Source: AWTP1-13 sp963820375 (GTDB lineage: Bacteria > Pseudomonadota > Alphaproteobacteria > Rhizobiales > Hyphomicrobiaceae). From it: a stretch of 64,000 nt of DNA. Of the stretch, positions 8,703-16,891 are shown one piece after another. A program made the position numbers and the translations under genes. The notes beneath the pieces were generated by a model that was given only the letters and a program-made list of their open reading frames with translations, ran no database searches and had not been told where the DNA came from. The DNA lies in the NCBI GenBank assembly GCA_963820375.1, contig CAWFZX010000038.1, forward strand, positions 1-64,000, given 5' to 3'. The first letter of the stretch is position 1; the number at the start of each line of letters is the position of its first letter.

Positions 8703-9424
8703 GCGTACGCTCCACACCCTCGCAACCCTCGGCTTTTCGGTTCTAGGGCTTCACCCACCCGAACGAGATCTAGAACTCAGCCGCCCACCTGTTTCGACTC
8801 AGAGCTAGTAGTTCAGCGCGTGGAAGCAGCGGTCCCCGTGCGCGCTTGGGGGGCAAGTTATTAGCGCACCGGACACAAGGACCCCTTCTGGTAGTCGCCG
8901 AATCCCGGAGCAGCGATATCGCCGATGCCCTTCCGACCGACATCAGGACACCATTCGTTAGCGATCGAAATTTGACGCTTGGATGGAAACTTTTGAGCGG
9001 GAGTGTTCGTTCTGAGACTAATGTCCTCGCGCTCTCGCCGGCATCCATGATTCCCTGGGGTTTTTTCTTTTTGTTGAGCATCGCCCATTACCGAGGCAGT
9101 GATAAGCTCGTGCACAGTGTATTGGGGGATAAGCGATGCATTGGGGAAAGAGTGCGTAATCCGAACCAACCCGCCACTGATTCCGAGGCAATCCCCACCC
9201 GTTCCGACGGAAGTCGGCCACCCATTCCGATCGAATCCGGCCACCCCCTAAGGGTTGGGCCCGAACCCTCTCGCTGGCGGCGAACGTGACGCGCATCTCC
9301 GCTGCCATTACCCTGGCTGCAGCCGGCGGCCCGCGCCGTGTGATGGCGCCGAGGTTTAGGCGACATTCAAAAGCGCGAACATTACTCGCGAGGTCCGCGG
9401 GAGCACTCAAGCGCTTTTCGAGGG
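8703..9424. other. Region without genes, with tandem 22-23 bp repeats
   Basis: About 720 bases upstream of the porin and downstream of the small-paralogue operon. No credible gene is seen. Bases 9156-9245 hold four degenerate tandem units described separately, so part of this region is probably a transposon scar. Confidence 0.5.
9156..9245 (-). repeat. Four tandem 22-23 bp units, likely IS21-type end remnant
   Basis: Read on the minus strand, four consecutive units occur: 9223-9245, 9200-9222, 9178-9199 and 9156-9177. Each has the form GGTGGCCG...TCGGAA; the first two agree well and the last two are degenerate. Multiple repeats of this kind are found at the ends of IS21-family elements next to istA. 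No transposase gene remains, so this is inferred to be a left-over terminus. Confidence 0.5.
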
Positions 9425-9613
9425 CTATTGTTCCCAACTGAAGACATAGGTCTGAGCGGCCAGTCGATCTGCAGGGAACTCGCGGTAGTGCCGCTCGAGG
9501 ACCTCTTCTCCGGTTTCCCCCCGATTGCGCCAGACGTACACGACGGGGTTGGATTTCGGCGCCAGCGCTTCTATGCGCCGAGCGATCCGGTCGATTTGTT
9601 GTTTGCTCGGCAT
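9425..9613 (-). CDS. Small hypothetical protein C of three tandem paralogues
   Basis: A 62-residue soluble protein starting MPSKQQIDRIARRIEALAP. The start is like those of the two genes upstream: a polar residue pair, then a helix of the form (L/I)A-x-RI-x-x-LA. The second half has RGETGEEVLERHYREFP, similar to RGETEEEAMIKYFALHP in paralogue A. Its ATG (9613-9611) overlaps the TGA of the gene before it by one base, implying translational coupling. Such proteins occur beside mobile-element primases in this group, but no function is known. Confidence 0.65.
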   Translation of the reverse strand: MPSKQQIDRIARRIEALAPKSNPVVYVWRNRGETGEEVLERHYREFPADRLAAQTYVFSWEQ

Positions 9614-9804
9614 CAGAACCTCGTGCCCAACCGCGGTACGCCGGTGCACACGAAAAATGAGACTTCGGATTCCGAAAGTCCGAGTCGGGAAAGTGCCCGC
9701 TCCGGCGTTTCGTTTGGATCCACTACGACCAGTCGCTTGGCTGTTGTGCTGGCCAAGGCTTTAATCCGATCCGCAAGCCCAAAATTTGTCCCTCTGGTGG
9801 CCAT
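9613..9804 (-). CDS. Small hypothetical protein B of three tandem paralogues
   Basis: A 63-residue protein with the same N-terminal helix pattern (LADRIKALA) and a short beta-like segment (KRLVVVDPNETPERAL) that parallels the VVYVWRNRGET and KIVHITQDKDRGET segments of its neighbours. Start and stop each overlap the adjacent gene by one base (TGATG). It is the most diverged of the three and its C-terminus (TGVPRLGTRF) does not align. Confidence 0.58.
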   Translation of the reverse strand: MATRGTNFGLADRIKALASTTAKRLVVVDPNETPERALSRLGLSESEVSFFVCTGVPRLGTRF

Positions 9805-10007
9805 CAGACGATCACCGTGAGGATTACAGTGGCGCCGACGCTTTCTGGATGGAGGGCAAAATATTTGATCATCGCCTCCTCCTCAGTCTCGCCTCGATCC
9901 TTATCCTGCGTAATATGCACGATTTTCCTTGGTCGACGGTTCGCCGTGCGCTCAGCCAGGTCCTCAATGCGCTGTGCGAGACGGGTGATCTGTGCTCGTG
10001 AAGCCAC
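9804..10007 (-). CDS. Small hypothetical protein A of three tandem paralogues
   Basis: A 67-residue protein, first of the operon. It begins at a GTG (10007) with AAGGGAAAGCAC before it. It contains AQITRLAQRIEDLAERT, a beta-like KIVHITQDKD, the acidic GETEEEAMIKYFALHP block and a hydrophobic end (ATVILTVIV). It directly follows the decayed primase frame and its end overlaps the next gene by one base. A conserved-looking small family of unknown function, probably part of the tRNA-Ser integrative element. Confidence 0.65.
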   Translation of the reverse strand: MASRAQITRLAQRIEDLAERTANRRPRKIVHITQDKDRGETEEEAMIKYFALHPESVGATVILTVIV

Positions 10008-11515
10008 GTGCTTTCCCTTCGATTGATGGGGCCAATTCCTCGAGCCGCTGCTCAAGCCGCTCCAATGCTTGGGTCTCGACCATGGCGCGCATCTGAGAAA
10101 GAACCCACACGAGGCTTCGCCCTTTGCCATGCTCGATTTTGTTGTCCCTCATTGCGCGATAGACGCGCGCTGCCTCTGCGATCAGACCGCTCAGGCTGGT
10201 CAGTGGATGGCAGCTCCCCTTCAACCGCCGCCATAATCTTTCGAACGGGACCAAGGCTCGTTCCCTTGCGCCCGACTGAAGAGGATCCAACGAGGGCGCC
10301 GTAAAGACGCGGATGGTGCTCGTCGTCACCGATACTCATGTACCGGTTTCGGCCGAATAGAGCTCCGCTCCACGCCAGTACCGTCATCATCACCGCCACG
10401 GGATCCGCCTCACTGTTCTCCGTGGCAAGGCTAGCGATCTCGCCAACCAGGCCGTGCTTTGCTTTGCTGCGTAGAATCGGCCACGCCTTTACCTCAGCAG
10501 TTGATCTTTCAGCCGTATTTTTGCGTGGATTGCTGGTAGCGCCTTGCCATCCGAGGCTCGTAGGTTCGACGCGCAGCTTCTGGCAAAGCCACATGGCCGC
10601 GGTCGTGGCGTCGCTCGCGTCGCCATACCTCCGCACGGCGTCTATGGCCGAGAGCCCGCGCTCCTCGCCATGGTCGCGAGTGCCACCGGGGTGATATGCA
10701 AGATCCTCCTCCAGATCGCGCCCAAGGTCCCGGGATGAGACGCGCCAAGCGCCGGTAGCATGCTTGCGTGCGGTGGGATGCAGCAGTGGGACCCAGTCAT
10801 CGAGCCTCGCCAAAGCAGCGGCGTTGACGCTGCCGAAGTAGTCTTCGGCCGTTACTCCCGCGTTGCCATTCTCCTTGGGGCGAGAGGCACCGCGCATGTG
10901 GCTCTCGGCGACAGCGATGAGTTTAGAAATCGTACGCGGCGCCGGCATGATTTCGGACGGCGTACCGTCGATCTGGCGACCGGTCACGGTGAGATACCGC
11001 CCCGTTCCATAGAGCTCGACGCCTAGTGCATCGTTCTTCAGGGCCTTATCGATCTTGCCGCGCGCAAGGATCCGAATACCCTCGCCGCTCGGACTTATCT
11101 CGGCATAGGTCTCGTTGTAACTGATGATCTCTGCGGCGAGGTCGGAAAAGCTGCCGGAATCGCTGATGCAGTGGTCGATATCGATGCCAGTGATGCCATC
11201 TAGATCGGTAAGTACGAAGCCGACGCCTGCGAGACCCTCATGTCTCCTAATGCTGGCCAGGGCCTCTTCAAAGCGCCCCCAGCTCTTCGGATCACTCACC
11301 GACGCAAGTCGACCAGTTCGGGGATTGAATGGGGGCTTCGTCCACTTGCTCCCTTTAGAAACGTAGCCCCACGCGACCCATTGTGATTGCTCCCGCAGCG
11401 GCTCTAGCGCCGGCGGAAACTCGCCACCGTAACGATACGCCGGTCTGGTTAGTTCAACATGACTATGTCCGTTGAGCTTAGAATGGGCGTGTTCGTCGTG
11501 ATGAAGGATTGCCAT
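9964..11515 (-). pseudogene. Frameshifted bifunctional primase-polymerase / helicase remnant
   Basis: The first 400 or so residues look intact. They include a primase-polymerase type N-terminus (WVAWGYVSKGSKWTKPPFNP, then GVGFVLTDLDGITGIDIDHC carrying the catalytic acidic residues, and SPSGEGIRILARG), a middle region, and a helicase-like Walker A (GSSSVGRKGTS) at about residue 415. After this the frame degenerates near 10200-10280 and similarity continues in another frame to about 9964, so the ATPase domain is largely lost. Such proteins initiate replication of phages, plasmids and integrative elements. The start at 11515 has a weak AGG site. Together with the integrase and excisionase it marks a decayed element. 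Confidence 0.65.
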
Positions 11516-11643
11516 CTGAACCTGTTATCGGCTGTGCTGGCTCCGCAAAAATTATTGCGGTTGAACACGCGAACTGATAAGGGTTCGCCATCAGATTTGC
11601 TTGCTTTAGGGCGCTACGGGGTCAGATCCCGCTGGCGCCCTTT

Positions 11644-11847
11644 TCATGCGGCTGGGGGCAATTGGAGGGATGGCAGGCTGTCGAGGTAGCGGCGCAAAGC
11701 GTCGGCTGTGACAAGCGTCCTGCGGCCCATTTTCTTGGCCTCAAGCTTGCCTTCTCTCACTGCGGAGTAGATCGCATCTCTTCCGAGGCCGGCGCGCATT
11801 GCGGCTTCGTCAACTGAAAATGCCATCTTTGAAATCTTGTCGTCCAT
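11644..11847 (-). CDS. Excisionase/AlpA-like helix-turn-helix protein
   Basis: A 67-residue DNA-binding protein. The winged-helix pattern of the HTH_17/excisionase family is clear: FSVDEAAMRAGLGRDAIYSA, then VREGKLEAKKMGRRTLVTAD and ALRRYLDSLP. A strong ribosome-binding site (GGAGGCGCC) precedes the ATG. It lies in the same direction as the integrase upstream and the primase downstream, so it probably controls excision or integrase expression of the tRNA-Ser element. Confidence 0.85.
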   Translation of the reverse strand: MDDKISKMAFSVDEAAMRAGLGRDAIYSAVREGKLEAKKMGRRTLVTADALRRYLDSLPSLQLPPAA

Positions 11848-11945
11848 CGTGGCGCCTCCATCGGCTGATGATCGGCGCGATATGACTACGAACGAGGACG
11901 GGGGTGATAGGGAAAGTATTCCCGGCGTCAGCGGGAACGCGTGCC

Positions 11946-12698
11946 CTATTTCTTGGATTGGGAAATTGGCAGCTTCCTCAATGCATCGTCACTCGAACCG
12001 GCGGTCGGGGAACCAGCAATCTTCAGCGTCCACTTCAGGAACTTCAGCCAAGGACTACCATTCCTCTGAGCTGGCCGGTGACCAAACGCCTCCCTATACA
12101 ATTGGGCCAGGGATCGCGAAATCGGACGCTCCCACCGTTCACTTTTGTTAGGCGGATCAGCGCGCAGTTGAGCAATTCTGTTTTCGGCCAAAACTCCAAG
12201 AACTGCTGCTGCCTGCACCGACCTGGTCACCAAATCGGCGTTGCGCCAATCGATGCCGACGCCTTGCAGTGCCGCAGCTGCGGTCGTTAGCTGCTCAAGT
12301 ACGGCAGGGTTCATGCGTCTTGAAATCCCGACCGCTCGGTAGATCTCCTCGGCGGGTTCATGAAGATCTAATGTCCTGAGGAGTGTGCCGACAGCGCCGC
12401 GAACGCTATCGAGCATTTCTGTAAGTTCGGAGGCCGGCGGCTTCTGGCTTTGTCTCTTCAATGCGTCCGCCACATTGAACACAAAGCCGTTTAGCTGGTC
12501 TAACAAATCCTTTTTCACAGCATCGGAGGCGTTGAACCCCATGTCGCCAATTATCTGTTCAAGCTGGCATGCTGTCGCCCGAGGATATCGCCCACCGTTA
12601 GCCCAAGGATCACTTTGCCGCGCTTTTCGCTTTGAATCCCGATCCAGGGGATTGGGGGCCCACCTTTTCACGACGAAATCGTCGGCGTCGTCCGTCAT
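11946..12698 (-). CDS. Hypothetical protein of the tRNA-Ser element
   Basis: A 250-residue, largely alpha-helical soluble protein without a recognised domain. It opens with an acidic MTDDADDF and contains Ala/Leu-rich helices in its middle. The ATG at 12698 is chosen because GGAGAGCGCC precedes it. It lies between the integrase and the excisionase-like gene on the same strand, so it is probably an accessory gene of the element. Confidence 0.6.
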   Translation of the reverse strand: MTDDADDFVVKRWAPNPLDRDSKRKARQSDPWANGGRYPRATACQLEQIIGDMGFNASDAVKKDLLDQLNGFVFNVADALKRQSQKPPASELTEMLDSVRGAVGTLLRTLDLHEPAEEIYRAVGISRRMNPAVLEQLTTAAAALQGVGIDWRNADLVTRSVQAAAVLGVLAENRIAQLRADPPNKSERWERPISRSLAQLYREAFGHRPAQRNGSPWLKFLKWTLKIAGSPTAGSSDDALRKLPISQSKK

Positions 12699-12793
12699 TG
12701 GCGCTCTCCTGGCGGGCCTCCAATCGAGTATCACGCGGCAACTTGGTGGAGTGCCAAGCTTTCGGGCCGTCGCCCTAGCCGCGTGATTTCAGG

Positions 12794-14056
12794 TCATCCT
12801 CTCCGCCGTTTCAGCGGTACTATCTCGGCTGACATCGGTTTACGGGCACAAAACGCAGCCCACGCATCCATCAATTTGCGACGTTTTTCGAACAAGTCGC
12901 CGCGCCTGTAGGCTGCTTCGACGGCATCCGGAATTTTGTGCGCGAGCGCCATCTCGGCGACCTCGCGCGGAAACGAAGTGCGCTCGGCGGCCCAGTCGCG
13001 AAAGGAAGAACGGAAGCCGTGGGCCGTGATGTTGCCGTACCCCATACGCCGCAGCAGCATGGCCAGCGCCATGTTGCTCAGGGGCTGCCCCGGCTTCGTG
13101 CCGGGAAACACATACTCATTGAGCTGGATTTGCTTCATTTCTTCCAGGATGGCGCTGGCGCGCGGCGCCAACGGCACCCGGTGCTCTTTGTCCCCCTTCA
13201 TGCGCTCACTGGGAATGATCCACACGCCCTCATCGACGTCAATCTCGTCCCACGTGGCCTCCAGCGTCTCGCTGGTTCGCGTCGCCGTCAGGATCAGGAG
13301 GGCCAGTGCGCGAGCCGAGATTGAGGTTTCCTCACGCAGCCTCACCATGAATGCACCGATGTCACGGTAGGGGAGCGCGGCATGGTGCTTGACCTTGTGT
13401 ACCTTGGATTTCTTGGGCAGGAGGTTATCAAGGTGACCGCGCAGGCGCGCCGGGTTCTCGCCATCGCGGTGTCCGCGCACCTTGGCCCAGTCCAAAACGC
13501 GTTCGATGCGACCACGAACCCGACCGGCGGTCTCCGGCTTGGCGGCCCAGATCGGCTCCAACGCCTTCATGACCAGACCGGTATCGACGTCCTCCACCGC
13601 CAGCACCCCGAAAATGGGGTAGGCGTACGTTTTGAGGGTGCTCGTCCACTGGGCCCGGTGCTTCTCGTTGCGCCAGCCCGCCTCGTGGCTGGCAATGAAC
13701 GCCGAAGCACACTGCTCGAAGGTCATTGCCTTTGCGGACGTCGCCAAGGCGACCTGGCGCTCCTCGTTCCGGGCCTTTATCGGATCGATGCCGGCAGCAA
13801 CCAGCCGGCGGCATCGCTCGGCCTCCTCGCGCGCCCGGGCCAGACTAATGGTCGGGTAGCCGCCAAGCCCGGCATCACGCGTCTTGCCGGCCATGGTAAA
13901 GCGAAACATCCAGCCCTTGCTGATGGCCGGGTCTTTGCTTCCGGTCTTGGTGCCGACAGCAACGCGCAGGTAGAGGTTGCCCCCGTCGGCGTAGTAGCCG
14001 GGCGCTTTGGTGGTGGCCACCTTAGTTGCCGAGAGCCTGTGGAGCGTACGTGTCAT
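12794..14056 (-). CDS. P4-type tyrosine integrase
   Basis: A 420-residue integrase with a DUF4102 arm-binding N-terminus (KAPGYYADGGNLYLRV, DAGLGGYPTISLARAREEAE) and a C-terminal catalytic domain. All catalytic residues are visible: Arg in TATRTSETLEATW, the Lys of the beta-hairpin region, H-x-x-R in HGFRSSFRDW, His in MALAHKI and Tyr in VEAAYRRGDLFEKR. The start codon is 155 bases from the 3' end of tRNA-Ser, the usual arrangement for an integrase that uses a tRNA gene as its attachment site. The enzyme looks intact although its element is decayed. Confidence 0.95.
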   Translation of the reverse strand: MTRTLHRLSATKVATTKAPGYYADGGNLYLRVAVGTKTGSKDPAISKGWMFRFTMAGKTRDAGLGGYPTISLARAREEAERCRRLVAAGIDPIKARNEERQVALATSAKAMTFEQCASAFIASHEAGWRNEKHRAQWTSTLKTYAYPIFGVLAVEDVDTGLVMKALEPIWAAKPETAGRVRGRIERVLDWAKVRGHRDGENPARLRGHLDNLLPKKSKVHKVKHHAALPYRDIGAFMVRLREETSISARALALLILTATRTSETLEATWDEIDVDEGVWIIPSERMKGDKEHRVPLAPRASAILEEMKQIQLNEYVFPGTKPGQPLSNMALAMLLRRMGYGNITAHGFRSSFRDWAAERTSFPREVAEMALAHKIPDAVEAAYRRGDLFEKRRKLMDAWAAFCARKPMSAEIVPLKRRRG

Positions 14057-14187
14057 ACCACCCGTCTGCCCATGTTCCAGCCCATGTTTCGATTGTCGGT
14101 GCTAGTCGACTTGGGCGGACGCGTCCAGACGCTGACGGTAAGAAAACCTTGTAGAATGCGGATTTCTGTGGATGCTGGCCGATATGG

Positions 14188-14207
14188 GCAGACGTCAGCA
14201 GACGTCA
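14188..14207. repeat. Two tandem 10-bp repeats beside tRNA-Ser
   Basis: GCAGACGTCA occurs twice without a gap, three bases from the CCA end of tRNA-Ser, and contains the palindrome GACGTC. Its position between integrase and attachment site suggests an integrase or excisionase arm site; this is inference. Confidence 0.35.
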
Positions 14208-14210
14208 ATC

Positions 14211-14300
14211 TGGCGGATGGGGAGGGATTCGAACCCCCGGTGAGCGTGAACCCACGCCGGTTTTCAAGACCGGTGCCTTAAACCACTCGGCCACCCATCC
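14211..14300 (-). tRNA. tRNA-Ser (anticodon TGA)
   Basis: A 90-nt class II tRNA with encoded CCA. The acceptor stem GGATGGG pairs with CCCATCC, the anticodon loop contains CTTGAAA (anticodon TGA), there is a long variable arm and a GGTTCGAATCC T-arm. It reads UCA codons. It is the apparent attachment site of the adjacent P4-type integrase; its sequence remains intact. No second copy of its 3' end was found to the left by eye. Confidence 0.96.
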
Positions 14301-14564
14301 GTCTCGCGAGGTGATGTACTTAGCAAATCAGCAGACGGCAAGAACCCGAAATTGGCACCCAATTGCCGCCCGAATCCATCGCGGCAGTTCTCACCAGAGC
14401 ACAGCTAGGCTGGCAGCAGGGCGACTTTTCACATACGGTCTATGTTCAAGCTCCACGCCAGCAAGCCGCTGAAGCGGGCTAGCCGCCCTGACGCCAACTG
14501 GGACGGGTGCGTCGGCCCCGATCGGATTTGATCCGCCCGCAATTGCCGCAAGGTCCGCGTCGCT

Positions 14565-14750
14565 TCATCTGCTCGCAAGTTTTCTGCCCCGTTGCTCGAT
14601 CACACACGACGCATCAACGCCAGGCAAGCGAGTGTTCCACAATCGCGCGTACGCTTCGCATTCGGTCATCGTCGGCATCGGGATCTTGAGAAGCTCTTCC
14701 GCCTCGCCCCAAAGCGCGATGACAACGAGCATCACCTGCACGTCGAGCAT
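14565..14750 (-). CDS. Small hypothetical protein
   Basis: A 61-residue protein with an N-terminal hydrophobic stretch (VQVMLVVIALWG) and a Cys-containing remainder (MPTMTECEAYARLW, then DASCVIEQ). The two Cys could form a disulfide in the periplasm. It has a good ribosome-binding site (AGGAGCCGAGCCC before the ATG) and GC-rich third positions, which support it as real. No named family is recognised. Confidence 0.5.
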   Translation of the reverse strand: MLDVQVMLVVIALWGEAEELLKIPMPTMTECEAYARLWNTRLPGVDASCVIEQRGRKLASR

Positions 14751-15167
14751 GGGCTCGGCTCCTGCTTAGGTAGGTGGCCCGCGCATTCAGGTTATTCGCT
14801 AAGGGTTAAGGCCGATTGAACCGCCCGCAGGCGATCAGAGCGATCCGGAAGCTGTCATCTGATGGGGCGGTTTGCTAGCTAGCCACCGATCGTTGCCCAC
14901 AATCGGGGCGGGGTCAGGCAAGCTGCCGAGCAACAGAATGGCTTGGCGACCGTACAGGCTTATGCGTTACGGGCTGCGTGCCGGGGACCGTGCCGTCGCC
15001 GATGCTGGCTGCGAAACCAACCTCGTTGGACTAACCGGGGCGTAGCAGGGCGGGGCAACCGAGGCTCGCGGGTTTGCAAAATCCCGCGAGCCTTCCTAAG
15101 TCGCGGGTATTCGGCGCTGTCAGATCGGGGGTGAACCGCCCCTTGCGCGCCCTTGGAGAGCCCACGC
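14751..15167. other. Intergenic region with one strong hairpin
   Basis: About 420 bases before the VOC gene. No gene is seen apart from poorly supported frames. A perfect hairpin lies at 15063-15092. Confidence 0.45.
15063..15092. terminator. Perfect 10-bp hairpin, terminator-like
   Basis: GGCTCGCGGG and CCCGCGAGCC (15063-15072, 15083-15092) flank a 10-base loop. Only a short TTCC follows, so intrinsic termination is likely weak; it lies 75 bases upstream of the VOC gene and could instead act in its leader. Confidence 0.4.
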
Positions 15168-15731
15168 ATGAATAAATTGCAAGCACAGGGGGTGCATCAC
15201 ATCACGTTTGTCGGCGCCAACCGGCAGACGTCGGTCGATTTCTGGGAGGGGGTACTCGGCATGCCGCTCGTGTTCGAGCAGCCCAACCTCGATGATCCCG
15301 AGCAGAACCATCTTTATTTCGACCCAGGCGACGGACGCCTGATTACCGTTTTTACCAGCGAGTCATGGCAGCCAATCGGGCGTCCCAATCCGACCGGCAC
15401 CGGCAACGTGCATCACATCGCCTTCATTGTTTCGCGTGCTACCTATACCCAGGCTGCCATGCGGCTAAAGGAGCGCGGCTTCGCCAACTCCGGCGAGGTG
15501 GACCGGGGTTTCATGTATTCCATCTATTTTCGCGAGCCGCTGGGTCAGCTCCTCGAGTTGGCCTGCTACAAGTTCGAGCCGCCAGCCGGCGCAACCCACG
15601 CCGACGTATTGCGTGAGGCGCATAACATCCGCCTCGCCAGGGGTGCCTATAACATCGCCGATGAACATTTGGCGGATGCGATTGCCTTGCTGGCGAAAAA
15701 GCCTGCACCGGATGCAGCCAAGGGGGGATAG
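15168..15731 (+). CDS. VOC (glyoxalase/extradiol dioxygenase) family protein
   Basis: A 187-residue metalloenzyme-like protein with two vicinal-oxygen-chelate modules: GVHHITFVGANRQTSVDFW with VLGMPLVFEQ at the N-terminus, and NVHHIAFIVSRATYTQAAM followed by YFREPLGQLLELACY. The His residues after the first strand of each module and the Glu in LLELA fit the metal site. The ATG at 15168 follows TTGGAGAGC. The nearest relatives would be ring-cleaving dioxygenase-like or glyoxalase-like proteins. The substrate is not evident. The pirin gene follows 50 bases downstream on the same strand. Confidence 0.85.
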   Translation: MNKLQAQGVHHITFVGANRQTSVDFWEGVLGMPLVFEQPNLDDPEQNHLYFDPGDGRLITVFTSESWQPIGRPNPTGTGNVHHIAFIVSRATYTQAAMRLKERGFANSGEVDRGFMYSIYFREPLGQLLELACYKFEPPAGATHADVLREAHNIRLARGAYNIADEHLADAIALLAKKPAPDAAKGG

Positions 15732-15781
15732 CCGTCCCTTCAAGTTCCTGGTCCACGCGCATTTACAAGAAAGGAAATCGA

Positions 15782-16750
15782 ATGAGCTGGCTGCCTACCC
15801 AGGACCCCAAACCCGGGGATGCCCTGTCTTGCGATGCCATCGAGCATGTCATTGTGCCGCGGGCGCGTGATCTCGGCGGCTTCGAGGTGCGACGCGCCTT
15901 GCCGGCGGCACAAAAGCAGATGGTGGGACCCTTCATTTTTTTCGATCAAATGGGGCCGGCAGAGTTCTTAATCGGCAAGGGCATCGACGTCCGGCCGCAT
16001 CCCCACATCGGCCTTGCCACCGTCACCTACTTGTTCGAAGGCGAGGTGTTTCATCGTGACAGCCTGGGTTCATCGCTTGCCATCCGACCCGGTGAGGTCA
16101 ACCTGATGCGCGCTGGACGCGGCATCGTGCATTCCGAGCGCGAGACCAGTGAGGCCAATCTCCGCACGGGCGGGCACGGCCTGGCGCACGTCAAAGACCA
16201 GGCGCCGGCGGCGACCGTGAAGCGCTTATTCGGCATTCAGGCATGGGCGGCACTGCCCAAGAGCCATGAAGAGGCGGCGCCTGCCTTCGCGCATCATGGC
16301 GCAGGCGAGCTCCCCCGTATTGCCGGGGAAGGTAAAACGGTGCGGTTGGTCATGGGCTCGGCCTATGGAGCGCAATCACCGGTCGAATTTCCCCACGAAG
16401 CGCTGTTTGCCGAAGCGGTGCTGGCGCCAGGTTCCGTCCTTCCACTCGATCCCGACCACGACGAGCGGGCGGTCTATGTCGCCTCGGGCAAGATCGATAT
16501 CGCCGGCACTGCGTTCGCGGCAGGGCAGTTGCTGATCTTCAAGCCCGGAGACCGCATCTCGGTCCTGGCACTGGCCCAATCGCGGCTCATGCTCTTGGGC
16601 GGAGAGCCGATGGACGGCCCGCGGCATATTTGGTGGAACTTCGTGTCCTCCTCCAAGGAGCGCATCGAGCAGGCCAAGGCCGATTGGCGAGCCAAACGCT
16701 TTGCCCTGGTCCCAGGCGATGAGAAGGAATTCATACCGTTGCCGGAGTGA
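15782..16750 (+). CDS. Pirin family protein
   Basis: A 322-residue bicupin protein. The pirin signature is clear: an N-terminal RALPAAQKQMVGPFIFFDQM, the metal-binding RPHPHIGLATVTYL with two His, a later His in GIVHSER, and the C-terminal cupin with HIWWNFVSSS. A strong ribosome-binding site (AAAGGAAATCGA) precedes the ATG. Bacterial pirins have been linked to quercetinase activity and redox-sensing; the exact role here is open. It is probably co-transcribed with the VOC gene. Confidence 0.92.
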   Translation: MSWLPTQDPKPGDALSCDAIEHVIVPRARDLGGFEVRRALPAAQKQMVGPFIFFDQMGPAEFLIGKGIDVRPHPHIGLATVTYLFEGEVFHRDSLGSSLAIRPGEVNLMRAGRGIVHSERETSEANLRTGGHGLAHVKDQAPAATVKRLFGIQAWAALPKSHEEAAPAFAHHGAGELPRIAGEGKTVRLVMGSAYGAQSPVEFPHEALFAEAVLAPGSVLPLDPDHDERAVYVASGKIDIAGTAFAAGQLLIFKPGDRISVLALAQSRLMLLGGEPMDGPRHIWWNFVSSSKERIEQAKADWRAKRFALVPGDEKEFIPLPE

Positions 16751-16891
16751 AGCAAGGACTGCAAGATCCTGGTCGCGCATTCCCGTCTGGCGGCTTTGCG
16801 GAGGGCTCCGGCCGCGGGGGAAGTGGTCGCCCGACATCCAGGCCGCAAGCGGCATCGGCCTGGCGCGACTCCCCGTCACCCAGCGGTTCTT

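Noticed and set aside
13382..14281. A 299-codon plus-strand frame
   Set aside because: Antisense of the integrase that continues through tRNA-Ser; no domain seen.
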